From contig JAEUJQ010000024.1 of NCBI GenBank assembly GCA_016793095.1, positions 31,983 to 95,982 on the forward strand: a stretch of 64,000 bases of DNA, read 5' to 3'. The notes beneath the pieces are model-generated. The model made no database searches. It had not been told where the DNA came from and saw only the letters and a list, made by a program, of their open reading frames with translations. The translations under genes were made by a program, and so were the position numbers. Numbering within the stretch: position 1 is the stretch's first letter; each line of letters opens with the position of its first letter. Positions 17,733-26,272 of this stretch are shown here, one piece after another. Source of the stretch: Myxococcaceae bacterium (GTDB lineage: Bacteria > Myxococcota > Myxococcia > Myxococcales > Myxococcaceae).

Positions 17733-19805
17733 ATGGTGCGCCGCCTCTCCATTCTGCTCGTGGCCTCCGCGCTGCTGGGCTGCCCGAAGCCCACCGGCCC
17801 CACCGGCGGCCCCGGCCCGACGAAGCCTCGCGACGTGAAGGCCGTGCCCGCCGCCGACGAGGCGCTCCAGAAGGCCATCGTCGTCGCCGACACCCGCTCG
17901 CGGAAGGAAGGCCTCGAGGCCCTCTTCGCCGTGCGCAAGGCCTTCCCCGACAGCACCGCCGGCCAGGACGCGCTCTACCGCGCTGGCGTGCTCGCCTTCG
18001 AAGAGGGCGACTTCGTCACCGCCCGCAAGGCCTTCAACGAGCTCGTCTTCGAGAACCCGCTCCACCCCCAGGCCGATCAAGCGCGCCTCAAGTCCGGCCT
18101 CGCGTCCGTCGAGCTGAAGGCGTGGCGCGACGCGTACCAGGTGCTCTCCCCGCTGGTGGACAAGCTGCAGGGCGGCGATCGCAAGGCCGCCGAAGACGCG
18201 CTCCAGAAGGCGGCCGCCGGCACGCAGCAGTACGGCGAGGCCCTCAAGCTCGCGATGAAGGCCATCGACGCCGCGCAGACCGACGACGAGAAGGCGGCTG
18301 CGCTCGCCCGCCTCGAAGACGTCGTCGAGACGAAGACGAACTTCCTGTCGATCACCGAGGTCTGGCACGAGCTGCCGACGACGCACCCGGCGTGGCCGAT
18401 GCTCACCTTCAAGATGGCGCGCGTGTACTACCACCTGCGCGACTGGACGAACCTCGACACCACCCTCAAGTCGCTGCTGCAGCACGCGCCGGGCTCTCCC
18501 TACACGCCCGAGGCGAAGCAGCTGCTCGCCCGCGTGTCCCGTCGAGCCGACACGAAGCCGAAGGTGGTGGGCGCGGTGCTGCCGCTGACGAGCAAGAAGT
18601 ACAAGGCCATCGCCGAGACCGTCCAGCGGGGCCTGCAGCTCGGGTTCAAGGGCAGCGACCTCGAGCTCGTCGTGAAGGACAGCGGCGACGACCCGGCCAT
18701 GGCCGCGAAGCTCGTCGAGCAGCTCGTCTTCGACGACGGCGCCATCGCCATCATCGGGCCGCTCTTCACCGACGACTCCCGCCGGGCCGCGCTCGTCGCC
18801 GAGGAGCTGCAGATTCCCCTCATCACCCTGAGCCGCGCCGAGGGCCTCACCGACATCGGGCCGCACGTCTTCCGCACCATGGTGACGAACGCGCAGCAGG
18901 CCGAGGCGCTGGTGGACTATTCGATGGCGACGCTCGGCTACAAGACGTTCGCCGTGCTCTTCCCCAACACGTCGTTCGGCACCGAGTTCACCAACGCCTT
19001 CTGGGACGCCGTCGAGGCCCGCGGCGGGACGATCCGCGGGGCCGAGACCTACCCGCACGACGCCACCACGTTCACCGACGAGGCGAAGAAGGTGGTGGGC
19101 CGCTACTACCTCGAAGATCGCGCCGACTACCTCGAGAAGCTGCGCGACATTCGCGACAACGAGACCGACGCGTTCCGCAAGCGCAAGGCGCTCGAGAAGG
19201 CGAAGGCGGGCCTCGACCCGGTCATCGACTTCGACGCGCTGCTCCTGCCCGACAGCTGGCAGAAGGTGTCGCTCGTCGCGCCAGCGCTCGCCGTCGAGGA
19301 GATGGTCACCAACGCCTGCGACAAGCGCGATCTCGAGCGCATTCAGAAGACGACCGGCAAGGACCGGCTGAAGACGGTGACGCTGCTGGGCCCCTCGACC
19401 TGGACGAGCCCGAAGGGGCCGTCGGGCGATCCGCAGCTCCTCGAGCGCGGCGGCAAGTACGTGCTGTGCAGCGTCTTCGTCGATGGCTTCTACGAGAACA
19501 GCGATCGCCCCAGCACGAAGGCGTTCGTCACCACCTTCCGTGAGGCGTTCCAGGGTCAGTCCATCACGCTGCTCGACGCCGTCGCCTTCGACACGGCCGG
19601 GGTGGTGCGCAAGGTCATCGACACCGCGGCTCCGAAGTCGCGCGCGGCCTTTCGCGAGGCGCTGCAGCAGCTCAAGGGCTACGAGGGCGCGACGGGCTCC
19701 ATGTCGTTCACCGACAAGCGCGAGGCGAAGCGGCAGCTCTTCATCCTCAACATCACGACGAAGGGCGTCCGCGAGGTGGCCATCGTCAAGAAGCCGGAGG
19801 GCTGA
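17733..19805 (+). CDS. Penicillin-binding-protein-activator-like lipoprotein (TPR + periplasmic-binding domain)
   Basis: This is a 690-residue lipoprotein (lipobox LLGC, Cys17; MVRRLSILLVASALLGC). After a Gly/Pro/Thr linker, residues about 40-260 form TPR-like helical repeats (ALYRAGVLAFEEGDFVTARKAF). A type I periplasmic-binding (leucine/amide-binding-like) domain follows from about 275, with VGAVLPLTSKKYKAIAETV, IAIIGPLFTDDS and TFAVLFPNTSFGTEF. This order, TPR then Peripla_BP_6, is that of LpoA/LppC, the outer-membrane activator of penicillin-binding protein 1A. Whether it does that here is inferred from architecture only. The ATG at 17733 is chosen over an in-frame GTG nine bases upstream because it starts the signal peptide. 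It leads a same-strand run with the next two genes. Confidence 0.85.
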   Translation: MVRRLSILLVASALLGCPKPTGPTGGPGPTKPRDVKAVPAADEALQKAIVVADTRSRKEGLEALFAVRKAFPDSTAGQDALYRAGVLAFEEGDFVTARKAFNELVFENPLHPQADQARLKSGLASVELKAWRDAYQVLSPLVDKLQGGDRKAAEDALQKAAAGTQQYGEALKLAMKAIDAAQTDDEKAAALARLEDVVETKTNFLSITEVWHELPTTHPAWPMLTFKMARVYYHLRDWTNLDTTLKSLLQHAPGSPYTPEAKQLLARVSRRADTKPKVVGAVLPLTSKKYKAIAETVQRGLQLGFKGSDLELVVKDSGDDPAMAAKLVEQLVFDDGAIAIIGPLFTDDSRRAALVAEELQIPLITLSRAEGLTDIGPHVFRTMVTNAQQAEALVDYSMATLGYKTFAVLFPNTSFGTEFTNAFWDAVEARGGTIRGAETYPHDATTFTDEAKKVVGRYYLEDRADYLEKLRDIRDNETDAFRKRKALEKAKAGLDPVIDFDALLLPDSWQKVSLVAPALAVEEMVTNACDKRDLERIQKTTGKDRLKTVTLLGPSTWTSPKGPSGDPQLLERGGKYVLCSVFVDGFYENSDRPSTKAFVTTFREAFQGQSITLLDAVAFDTAGVVRKVIDTAAPKSRAAFREALQQLKGYEGATGSMSFTDKREAKRQLFILNITTKGVREVAIVKKPEG

Positions 19806-19807
19806 AG

Positions 19808-21379
19808 GTGCGCCCCGCGATGCTCGTCGCGCTGGCGCTCGTCGCCAGCTGCAAGACGTTGCCGAAGAACGACCCGAAGGTGCTCGAGGCCCTCAAGGCC
19901 AGGCCCACCGGTCACCTGAGCGGCGCCGTCGTGGCCCTCGGCGCCCCGCGGGTGCTCAACCGCGAGGACTTCGTCTGGGACACGCGGGCCGCGCCGGACT
20001 CGAGGTCGGTCGCCGTCAGCCGGCTCGGCATGAAGTCGTTCCACCTCTCGCTGTTCGGGCTCGAGGACCCGGCGAAGCCGCGCGCCGACGTGGTGGTGAA
20101 CGCCCTCGAGTTCAACGTCGAGGCGCTCGACTGGTCGGCTGACGGCGCCCTCGTCGCTGCGGTGAGCCGCGATCGGTCGGTGCGCCTCTTCGACGCCGCC
20201 AACGGCGCCCAGAAGGGGGCGTGGCTGACCGACGAGGCGCTCACCGCCGTCGCCTTCCACCCGTCGGCGCCGTTGCTCGCGGTGGCCAGCACGAAGGGCC
20301 TCGTCACCGTGCTGAGCTACCCCGAGCTCGGCTTCGTCGCGGAGGTGCGCGGGCACACCGATGAGATCACCGCCCTCGCGTGGGCCGCGACGGGAGAGCT
20401 CTTCTCGTCGAGCTGGGATCGCTCGGTGTCGGTGTGGTCGGTGCAGGAGAGCCAGGCCGGGGCGCAGGTCGCCCGCGCCCGGTACGAGAAGAAGTCGGGG
20501 GTGCAGCCCTTCCGCGCCGTGTTCGACGGCAAGGCCTCGGCGTCGTTCGTCATCGACGCGCGGGTGCCGATGGTGGTGGTGCGGCCGACGCTCGCGCAGA
20601 CCGCTGGCATCGACGTGCTCGCGCTCACTGACGAGGCGTCGATCCCCACGGCCATGGGCGCCCAGGTCTCTCGGGTCGCGAAGGGCAAGACGTTGTCCTT
20701 CAAGGGCCTCACCGTGCGCGGCGTCGACGTGGCGGTCTGCGACGCCTGCGTGCCGCAAGACGCGCAGGTGGTGCTCGGCCAGGCGTTCCTCGACCGGGTC
20801 GACGTCGCGACCGACGCCCTCACCCAGGAGTTCGTCTTCACGGCGAAGGCTGGCGCGACTGACGTCGTGGCGACGTCTCCCAGGGCGCTCGTCCGCGACC
20901 GGCGCTTCACCTTCGAGGGCTCGGTGAACGACGTGTCGGTCGATGCCTCGGGGGCAGTGCTGGCCGTGGCGCTCAGCGAGGCGAAAGGCGAGCGCACCCG
21001 CGAGGTCTACGAGCGCGAGAAGAAGAAGGAGACCGAGCCGCTTCGCCCGTGGGACTGCGCGGCCCGCGTCGACGCCCGCACGGGGAAGGTGCTCGAGACG
21101 TTGACGGGCCACCGGGGCGTCGTCTCCACCGCCGGCATCAGCCCCGACGGGAGGACGGTGGTGAGCGGCGGGTGGGACAGGACGGTGGTGCTGCACAAGG
21201 CCGTGGAGCCGCAGGTCGAGTCGTTCGGCTGGGCGGTGCGTCGCGTGCGGTTCTCCCGTGATGGCTCACTGGTGACGGTGGCCGCGTGGACGCCGCAGAA
21301 CCCGCTCAACGATCACCAGAGCGATCCAGCGGCCGTCGTCTACGAGGTCGTCTACGCCGACGCCACCGTCGTGCCGTGA
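19808..21379 (+). CDS. WD40-repeat lipoprotein with an inserted retropepsin-like domain
   Basis: This 523-residue lipoprotein (lipobox LVASC, Cys15) has WD40/YVTN-like blades: LDWSADGALVAAVSRDRSVRLFD, VAFHPSAPLLAVAS, HTDEITALAWAATGELFS and, after an insert, GHRGVVSTAGISPDGRTVVSGGWDRTV. Residues about 233-345 interrupt the propeller and resemble bacterial retropepsin-like aspartic proteases: SFVIDARVPMVVVRPTLAQ is in the position of the active-site D-T/S-G-A loop, followed by VVLGQAFLDRVDV in the position of the usual LLGxxFL. The catalytic triplet reads Asp250-Ala-Arg, so activity is doubtful. GTG 19808 lies after GGAGG at 19797-19801. The gene is two bases after the upstream stop and overlaps the next start (GTGA). 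Confidence 0.87.
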   Translation: MRPAMLVALALVASCKTLPKNDPKVLEALKARPTGHLSGAVVALGAPRVLNREDFVWDTRAAPDSRSVAVSRLGMKSFHLSLFGLEDPAKPRADVVVNALEFNVEALDWSADGALVAAVSRDRSVRLFDAANGAQKGAWLTDEALTAVAFHPSAPLLAVASTKGLVTVLSYPELGFVAEVRGHTDEITALAWAATGELFSSSWDRSVSVWSVQESQAGAQVARARYEKKSGVQPFRAVFDGKASASFVIDARVPMVVVRPTLAQTAGIDVLALTDEASIPTAMGAQVSRVAKGKTLSFKGLTVRGVDVAVCDACVPQDAQVVLGQAFLDRVDVATDALTQEFVFTAKAGATDVVATSPRALVRDRRFTFEGSVNDVSVDASGAVLAVALSEAKGERTREVYEREKKKETEPLRPWDCAARVDARTGKVLETLTGHRGVVSTAGISPDGRTVVSGGWDRTVVLHKAVEPQVESFGWAVRRVRFSRDGSLVTVAAWTPQNPLNDHQSDPAAVVYEVVYADATVVP

Positions 21380-22026
21380 GCCGGTTCGCGAAGACCCGCA
21401 CCGACGACCTGCTCGCGCTGCTCCGCTACGCGGTCCGCCGGCGAACCAGCCCCTTCGAGGTCGCCGCTGCGCTCCGCGAGGTGCTCGAGCGCCGGGTGGC
21501 GCCGCCAGAGGTGGGCGCCGCGGTCGAGGCGTTCGACGCGACGCTCGCCGCCGAGGTGAGGGACTCCCTCGAGGGCCTGCGCGTGCCCATCGCGCGGTTC
21601 CTGCAGGCGACCGTGCCCGCCGACGTCGATGGCGTGAGGGTGGAGACGGCGTGGCAGGCGGCCGCGCACGCGCTCACGAAGCTGATCCGCCTCGAGCGGC
21701 GGCCGACGAAGCCCGAGCTGGCCCAGCTCAGGAAGCTCGCCGTCGATGACGTGCTGCTCGAGGGCGCACAGGTGGCGCTCGCGACGGCCGACCCGGCGCG
21801 GGTCGAAGAGAACCGCTGGTTCCTGCCGCTGCTCCTGCTCGATGGCGGGGAGGCCTCGCTCGACGCGTTGCTGCCCCACGTCGACGCGGCGCTCACGGGC
21901 GCGGACGACGCCCTCGAGGCGCTGAGGCCGCTCTTGCCAGTGGCCCCCGCGACGGCGCCCGTTCAGCGGCTCGTGGAGCGGTGTAACGAACGCCTCGGCC
22001 CTCGTCGCGCTCGCCGCCGCGGCTGA
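21376..22026 (+). CDS. Hypothetical helical protein, third gene of the lipoprotein cluster
   Basis: I do not recognise this 216-residue protein. It is alanine-, leucine- and arginine-rich and predicted mostly helical (RTDDLLALLRYAVRRRTS, VGAAVEAFDATLAAEVRDS), with no signal peptide or membrane segment, so it is likely cytosolic. The start is the GTG at 21376, whose overlap with the TGA of the WD40 gene (GTGA) argues for co-translation. It therefore completes a three-gene set: LpoA-like lipoprotein, WD40/retropepsin lipoprotein and this protein. No domain, catalytic motif or cofactor site is visible, and I offer no function. Confidence 0.75.
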   Translation: MSRFAKTRTDDLLALLRYAVRRRTSPFEVAAALREVLERRVAPPEVGAAVEAFDATLAAEVRDSLEGLRVPIARFLQATVPADVDGVRVETAWQAAAHALTKLIRLERRPTKPELAQLRKLAVDDVLLEGAQVALATADPARVEENRWFLPLLLLDGGEASLDALLPHVDAALTGADDALEALRPLLPVAPATAPVQRLVERCNERLGPRRARRRG

Positions 22027-22098
22027 GTCTTCGTCGCAGGCGAAGGCGCCCTGCACGTGAGCGTCTCGGGCGGCGTCGGCTTGAACCGAACGGCGGGC

Positions 22099-22362
22099 TC
22101 AAGGTGAGCGGACCCGGTCGCGCCACCAGCCCGGCACGAGCACCGGGTAGAGGACGAGCGGCCAGCACATCGAGCCCCCCTGGTGGGCGATGCATGGCCG
22201 GTTCGCCCCGCCGGGGTTCATCACCAGCGCGCGGTGATCGGGTTCCTTCAGCACCCGCACCCGGACGAAGCCGTCGATCAGCGGCGCGAAGAAGAAGACG
22301 GCGCCAGCGAGCAGGGAGGCGGCAGCGACGGTGGCTCCGCCGGTCGGAACAGGAACGCGCAT
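22099..22362 (-). CDS. Small hypothetical membrane protein
   Basis: This is an 87-residue open frame with one clear membrane segment near residues 13-33 (ATVAAASLLAGAVFFFAPL), then a polar stretch with two cysteines (NRPCIAHQGGSMCWPLVLYP) and a tryptophan-containing tail. No family is recognised. No strong ribosome-binding site precedes the ATG at 22362. It is the only candidate on this strand between two larger genes, and it does not overlap them. It could be a genuine small membrane protein or a non-coding gap; the membrane helix and the otherwise empty interval are the main support. Confidence 0.4.
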   Translation of the reverse strand: MRVPVPTGGATVAAASLLAGAVFFFAPLIDGFVRVRVLKEPDHRALVMNPGGANRPCIAHQGGSMCWPLVLYPVLVPGWWRDRVRSP

Positions 22363-22421
22363 GGGCGTGCGGGACGGGCTGCGGAGGACAACCGGCGCCG
22401 GCTGGCGGAATTCCCGGCTCG

Positions 22422-24158
22422 TCAGCTCGCAGCCGAACGGGGCCGCCGGGCGAACGCGCGCTCGAGGCTCTGTCGAAGGGCCTCGAGGTTCACCGGCTTC
22501 GACACGAAGTCATCGACGCCCGCGCTCCGCGCCGCCCGCTCGTCCTCGGGCAGCGCGCTCGCGGTGAGCGCGACGATCCACGGCTTCTCGCCGTGCTGCG
22601 CGCGGAGCCGCCGCGTCGTCTCGCGCCCATCGAGGCCCGGCATCATGATGTCCATCAGGATGACGTCGAACGGCTCGCGGGTGCAGCGCTCGAGCGCGTC
22701 GGCTCCCGAGTCCACCACGGCGACCGTGCACCCGAGCTGCTCGATGAGCGTCGTCACGATGCGTTGGTTGGCGGCGTTGTCTTCGACCACCAGGACCCGA
22801 CGCGGAAGCGGACCGCCCGTGGGAGCAGGCGCGGCGACGGGCTCGGGTCGGGTGGCCGTGGGCGCGTGCACGGTGAACCAGAAGGTGCTGCCGACGCCGA
22901 CCGCGCTGGTGACGCCGATCGCGCCGTTCATCAGCTCGGCCAGCTGCCGGCTGATGGCGAGGCCCAGGCCCGTGCCGCCGTGACGCCGGGTCGTCGTGGA
23001 GTCGAGCTGCTCGAACGGGCGGAAGAGCCGCTCCTGCTCGGCGGGGTCGATGCCGCGACCGGTGTCTCGCACCGAGAACCGCAGCCGCTCGTCGGGCGCG
23101 GTCGAGACCGACAGCTCCACCACGCCGCGGTCGGTGAACTTGAGCGCGTTGGCGGTCAGGTTGAGCAGGATCTGCCGCACCCGGGTGCGATCGCCCAGCA
23201 CCGTCTGCGGCACGTCATCGGCGATCGACGACGAGATCGCCAGGCGGCGGGCGCGGGCCTGGGGCGTCATCAGCGCGATCACCTCGGTGACGGTCGCGCG
23301 CACGTCCCACGCCGAGCGCTCGATCACCAGCCGCCCGGCCTCGATCTTCGCGAGGTCGAGCACGTCGTCGAGCAGCTTCACCAGCGCGTCGGCGCTGTCC
23401 GACATGAGCTTCACGAACTCGGAGGACTCGGCGTCGAGCGGGCGCAGCTTGAGCAGCTCGGTGACACCGACGATCGCGTTCATCGGCGTGCGCAGCTCAT
23501 GGCTCATGTTGGCGAGGAACGACATCTTCGTGCGGGCCGCCGCGAGCGCCTGGTCGCGCGCCTCGAGCAGGCTCTGCGTGCGCTGGCGAACCACCTCCTC
23601 GAGGCCGGCCTGGGCGAGCCGCAGCTCGTCGTTGCCGCGCAGCAGCTCCTCGCGAGCGGCCCTCGTCTCAGCCAGCGACCGACGAAGGCGCCGCAGCGCG
23701 ACGAGGAACACCGCGGTCGTCACGCCGAGCGTCAGCACCGCCGTCAGCCCGCGCTGGAAGAGGGACATGCCCGGATCCGCGCGGATCAGGCCCGCGTCCT
23801 CTCCGAGGAGGAGCCCGAGACAGCCTGCGACCGACAGCCCGCAGACGATCACCGCGGCGCGCGCCGAGACGATCACCCCGGCCAGCACCGTGCACAGCAG
23901 GTAGAGCCCTACGGTGCCCGAGTAGAGGCCGCCCCGGGCGACGCTGATGGCGCCCACCATCGCCCACGCGAGCGGGAGGAAGAGCCAGGCGGCCGCGTCG
24001 ATGCGCCCCCGCCGGGCGAGCAGCACGGTCAGCGCGCAGCCCGCGGCGAGGACCAGGCCGACGACGATCGCGCCGCTGCTCCCCGTTCCCGACACCAGCC
24101 GTGAGGTGAGGCCGAGCAGCGCCGAGAGGCCGACGAGGGTGGCCGACAACACGAGCAC
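22422..24158 (-). CDS. Hybrid sensor histidine kinase with receiver domain
   Basis: This is a 578-residue hybrid kinase. About six N-terminal membrane segments (residues 1-157) form a sensor without a large periplasmic loop. A coiled-coil linker (160-210) leads to the HisKA domain, with His220 in MSHELRTPMNA, then HATPase boxes NLTANALKF (332-341), DTGRGID (365-371) and GTGLGLAI (395-402). The C-terminal receiver has the phosphoacceptor Asp503 in ILMDIMMPGLDG and the conserved FVSKPV. The ligand is unknown. The start is uncertain; GTG at 24158 is proposed because no ATG precedes the first membrane helix and an upstream gene ends at 24241. Confidence 0.93.
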   Translation of the reverse strand: MLVLSATLVGLSALLGLTSRLVSGTGSSGAIVVGLVLAAGCALTVLLARRGRIDAAAWLFLPLAWAMVGAISVARGGLYSGTVGLYLLCTVLAGVIVSARAAVIVCGLSVAGCLGLLLGEDAGLIRADPGMSLFQRGLTAVLTLGVTTAVFLVALRRLRRSLAETRAAREELLRGNDELRLAQAGLEEVVRQRTQSLLEARDQALAAARTKMSFLANMSHELRTPMNAIVGVTELLKLRPLDAESSEFVKLMSDSADALVKLLDDVLDLAKIEAGRLVIERSAWDVRATVTEVIALMTPQARARRLAISSSIADDVPQTVLGDRTRVRQILLNLTANALKFTDRGVVELSVSTAPDERLRFSVRDTGRGIDPAEQERLFRPFEQLDSTTTRRHGGTGLGLAISRQLAELMNGAIGVTSAVGVGSTFWFTVHAPTATRPEPVAAPAPTGGPLPRRVLVVEDNAANQRIVTTLIEQLGCTVAVVDSGADALERCTREPFDVILMDIMMPGLDGRETTRRLRAQHGEKPWIVALTASALPEDERAARSAGVDDFVSKPVNLEALRQSLERAFARRPRSAAS

Positions 24159-24240
24159 GCCCTCGCGCTCGTCGGCGACCGGGCCCTTCAGGTTGGCTGG
24201 GTCCTCGACGATGGCGCCCCCCGGGTGGACGCCTGCCTGT

Positions 24241-25506
24241 CTACTCCGACGAGAGCAGGTTCGCGACGCACATCTCTTCGTCGCTGTTCTCGCCCCAGTT
24301 GCTCGGCTTCGAGCCGGGCTTCGAGTTGTCGAAGACGCACCGCACGCGCAGCTCGTCGCCGGGGTTGAAGCGCACCGGCTCGGCGAGCTGGTACTCCTGC
24401 TGCCAGTGGAAGTCCCAGCGAGGGAGCACGAGGATCTGCTGCTTCGTCTTGTCCGCGCGGTGGATCCACAGCTCACCGCGAGACCCGAGCGTGTGCATGT
24501 GGAACATGACGGCCTCGATGTTGAAGCCGTTCTTCGTGTCGAGCGGTGAGCCGAGCAGGCCGAAGTTCGGGCGCGGGTCGGCGCGGTGCTCGTGAACGAC
24601 CTCGTTCGAGTTCGGAGGGATCGGCATCTGCCCCGCGACCCAGTCGAACTTGAGGAAGGGCTGGTACGCGAGCCGCCGCGAGACCGAGTCTGCGACCGAG
24701 AACTCCATGGCCGTCTGATCGGGCGAGGGCGCCGCCTCGAGCGACGAGTAGTGCATCTGCAGCACCACCGTCGCGCCGGGGGGAATCGCGACGCCGCCGC
24801 CGCGCGGGAACACCTGGCCCTGGTAGCCGGGGAGCCACGCGGTGAGCAGCTTCACCGGGAACTGCTGTGGGCGGTTGCCGAAGGGGCCGCCGAAGCACTC
24901 GTAGCCGGGCAGCGCGTCCTCCGCGTCCCACTCCGGCGGGTACCTCGCAGCGGCGCCTTCCACCAGGTACAGCGCCACGTGGTGCACGATCTTCGCGTTG
25001 CCAGGCACGCCGTTGACGCCGGTGACGTACGAGGGCGTGGTCATCGGCCAGCGCAGCACGAAGCAGCGGTAGTCGTCGGGCAGCTTCTGCGGCGTGTAGG
25101 GTTCAGCCATCTTGAGCGTGAGATCGACCTTCGGCAGGCCGGTCGAGAGCGGGGGCAGCGCCCCGCCCGGCTTCTTTGGATCGCCCTCGGGCATGCCGGC
25201 CGCGACCCACTTCGACAGCACGTCCTTCTGCGCGGCGGTGAGCGAGGGGTCCTTCAGCCAGCCGCCGACCTCGTTCGGGCTCGCGAGCCAGGGCGGCATG
25301 CGGCCCTTCTGCGTCGAGTCGGCGACCGCGGGGCCCATCGCCTTCACCGCCGCATAGGTGTCGAGGACGAACGGCGCGATGCCCCCCGCGACGTGACAGT
25401 TGACGCAGCGCCCTTCGACGATCGGCCTGACGTCCTGGTGGTAGGTGGGCGCCGGTGGCCCGCAGGCGGCGACGAACGAGGCGAAGGCGAACACGGTGAA
25501 GCGCAT
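24241..25506 (-). CDS. Cytochrome c / copper type II monooxygenase-like lipoprotein
   Basis: This 421-residue lipoprotein (lipobox VAAC, Cys15) joins an N-terminal cytochrome c-like heme site (CVNCH at 34-38, possible axial Met70 in GRMPPW) to a domain resembling copper type II, ascorbate-dependent monooxygenases. Copper-ligand-like motifs are VHHVALY (His175/176), MHYS (His252) and FHMHTLG (His336/338). The family hydroxylates peptide or small-molecule carbons; the substrate here is unknown. Heme-to-copper electron delivery within one polypeptide is inferred from the domain order. The ATG at 25506 starts the lipoprotein signal; an upstream in-frame ATG would put arginine-rich sequence before it. 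It lies 46 bases from the reductase-like gene on the same strand. Confidence 0.87.
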   Translation of the reverse strand: MRFTVFAFASFVAACGPPAPTYHQDVRPIVEGRCVNCHVAGGIAPFVLDTYAAVKAMGPAVADSTQKGRMPPWLASPNEVGGWLKDPSLTAAQKDVLSKWVAAGMPEGDPKKPGGALPPLSTGLPKVDLTLKMAEPYTPQKLPDDYRCFVLRWPMTTPSYVTGVNGVPGNAKIVHHVALYLVEGAAARYPPEWDAEDALPGYECFGGPFGNRPQQFPVKLLTAWLPGYQGQVFPRGGGVAIPPGATVVLQMHYSSLEAAPSPDQTAMEFSVADSVSRRLAYQPFLKFDWVAGQMPIPPNSNEVVHEHRADPRPNFGLLGSPLDTKNGFNIEAVMFHMHTLGSRGELWIHRADKTKQQILVLPRWDFHWQQEYQLAEPVRFNPGDELRVRCVFDNSKPGSKPSNWGENSDEEMCVANLLSSE

Positions 25507-25552
25507 GGGCCCGCTCCATAGCTGACGTGGGCCTCGCCGCACCACGGGCCGT

Positions 25553-26248
25553 TCAGACATTGAGGAAGACGCGGTCGCGAGGCAGTCCGGCCCGCTCGAG
25601 GAGCGCCCGCACGTCGTCCGTCATCTCCCGCTGCCCGACGAGGAACGCGACGGTGTCGGCCGTCACCACGCGGGGGACGATGGCCTGCACGAAGCCGACC
25701 TGCCCCACCCAGCCCGGCGCCGCCTCGGTGACGACGGTGTGCACCTCGACGCCGGGCAGCGCACGCAGCTCGGACCGCCAGGGGAGCTGCCGTGGCGTCC
25801 GGTGGCCCTCGACCAGCGTGATCCGCCCGAAGTCGGCGCGCGCCGCGGCGACCAGCCCCAGCACCGAGCGAATGGGCGCCAGCGCGGTGCCCGTGCAGAC
25901 GAGCAGCAGGTCGTGGCCCTGCGCCGCCTCCAGCGGAAAGCCCGGCCCCTCGGGAGCGGTGGCCTCGAGGGTCGTGCCGAGGGGCAGCGAGGCCAGCGCC
26001 TCGGTCACGCCCGCACCCCGGCGGATCAGGTAGTCGAACGAGGTCGCGCCCGGGGACGAGGCGATGGCGAACATCGACTCCTGTCCAGGCGCAACCCGGA
26101 GCCGATGGAACTGGCCAGGCCGCGCGAAGGCGGCCGACACGGCTCCGGCGACCTCGAGCCTGAGCTCCAGCAGCCCGTCATCGATGAAGGTCCGCCCCTT
26201 GATGGCGGCGGAATGCCACGAACGCATCGAGCCGTGGCATAACGGCAC
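25553..26248 (-). CDS. Ferredoxin-reductase-like FAD/NAD-binding protein
   Basis: This protein of about 231 residues has the FAD/NAD(P)H oxidoreductase fold. It has the FAD-binding RPGQFHRLR and ASSPG-type strand, then a NAD-binding Rossmann motif in LLLVCTGTALAPIRSVL (the GTALAPIRS segment is the usual G-x-G/A-x-x-P fingerprint). The C-terminal AFLVGQREMTDDVRALL is also family-like. No iron-sulfur or ferredoxin domain is fused. The substrate is unknown; such proteins shuttle electrons from NAD(P)H to partner redox proteins. GTG at 26248 has GGAG nearby (eight-base spacing); ATG at 26227 is an alternative. It is upstream of and co-directional with the cytochrome/copper protein, a plausible redox partner. 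Confidence 0.85.
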   Translation of the reverse strand: MPLCHGSMRSWHSAAIKGRTFIDDGLLELRLEVAGAVSAAFARPGQFHRLRVAPGQESMFAIASSPGATSFDYLIRRGAGVTEALASLPLGTTLEATAPEGPGFPLEAAQGHDLLLVCTGTALAPIRSVLGLVAAARADFGRITLVEGHRTPRQLPWRSELRALPGVEVHTVVTEAAPGWVGQVGFVQAIVPRVVTADTVAFLVGQREMTDDVRALLERAGLPRDRVFLNV

Positions 26249-26272
26249 CGCCTCGTCTCCGGCAGGGAAAAC

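Noticed and set aside
22104..24104. Forward frame antisense to the hybrid kinase
   Set aside because: The minus-strand gene has all histidine kinase motifs and the forward frame has none.
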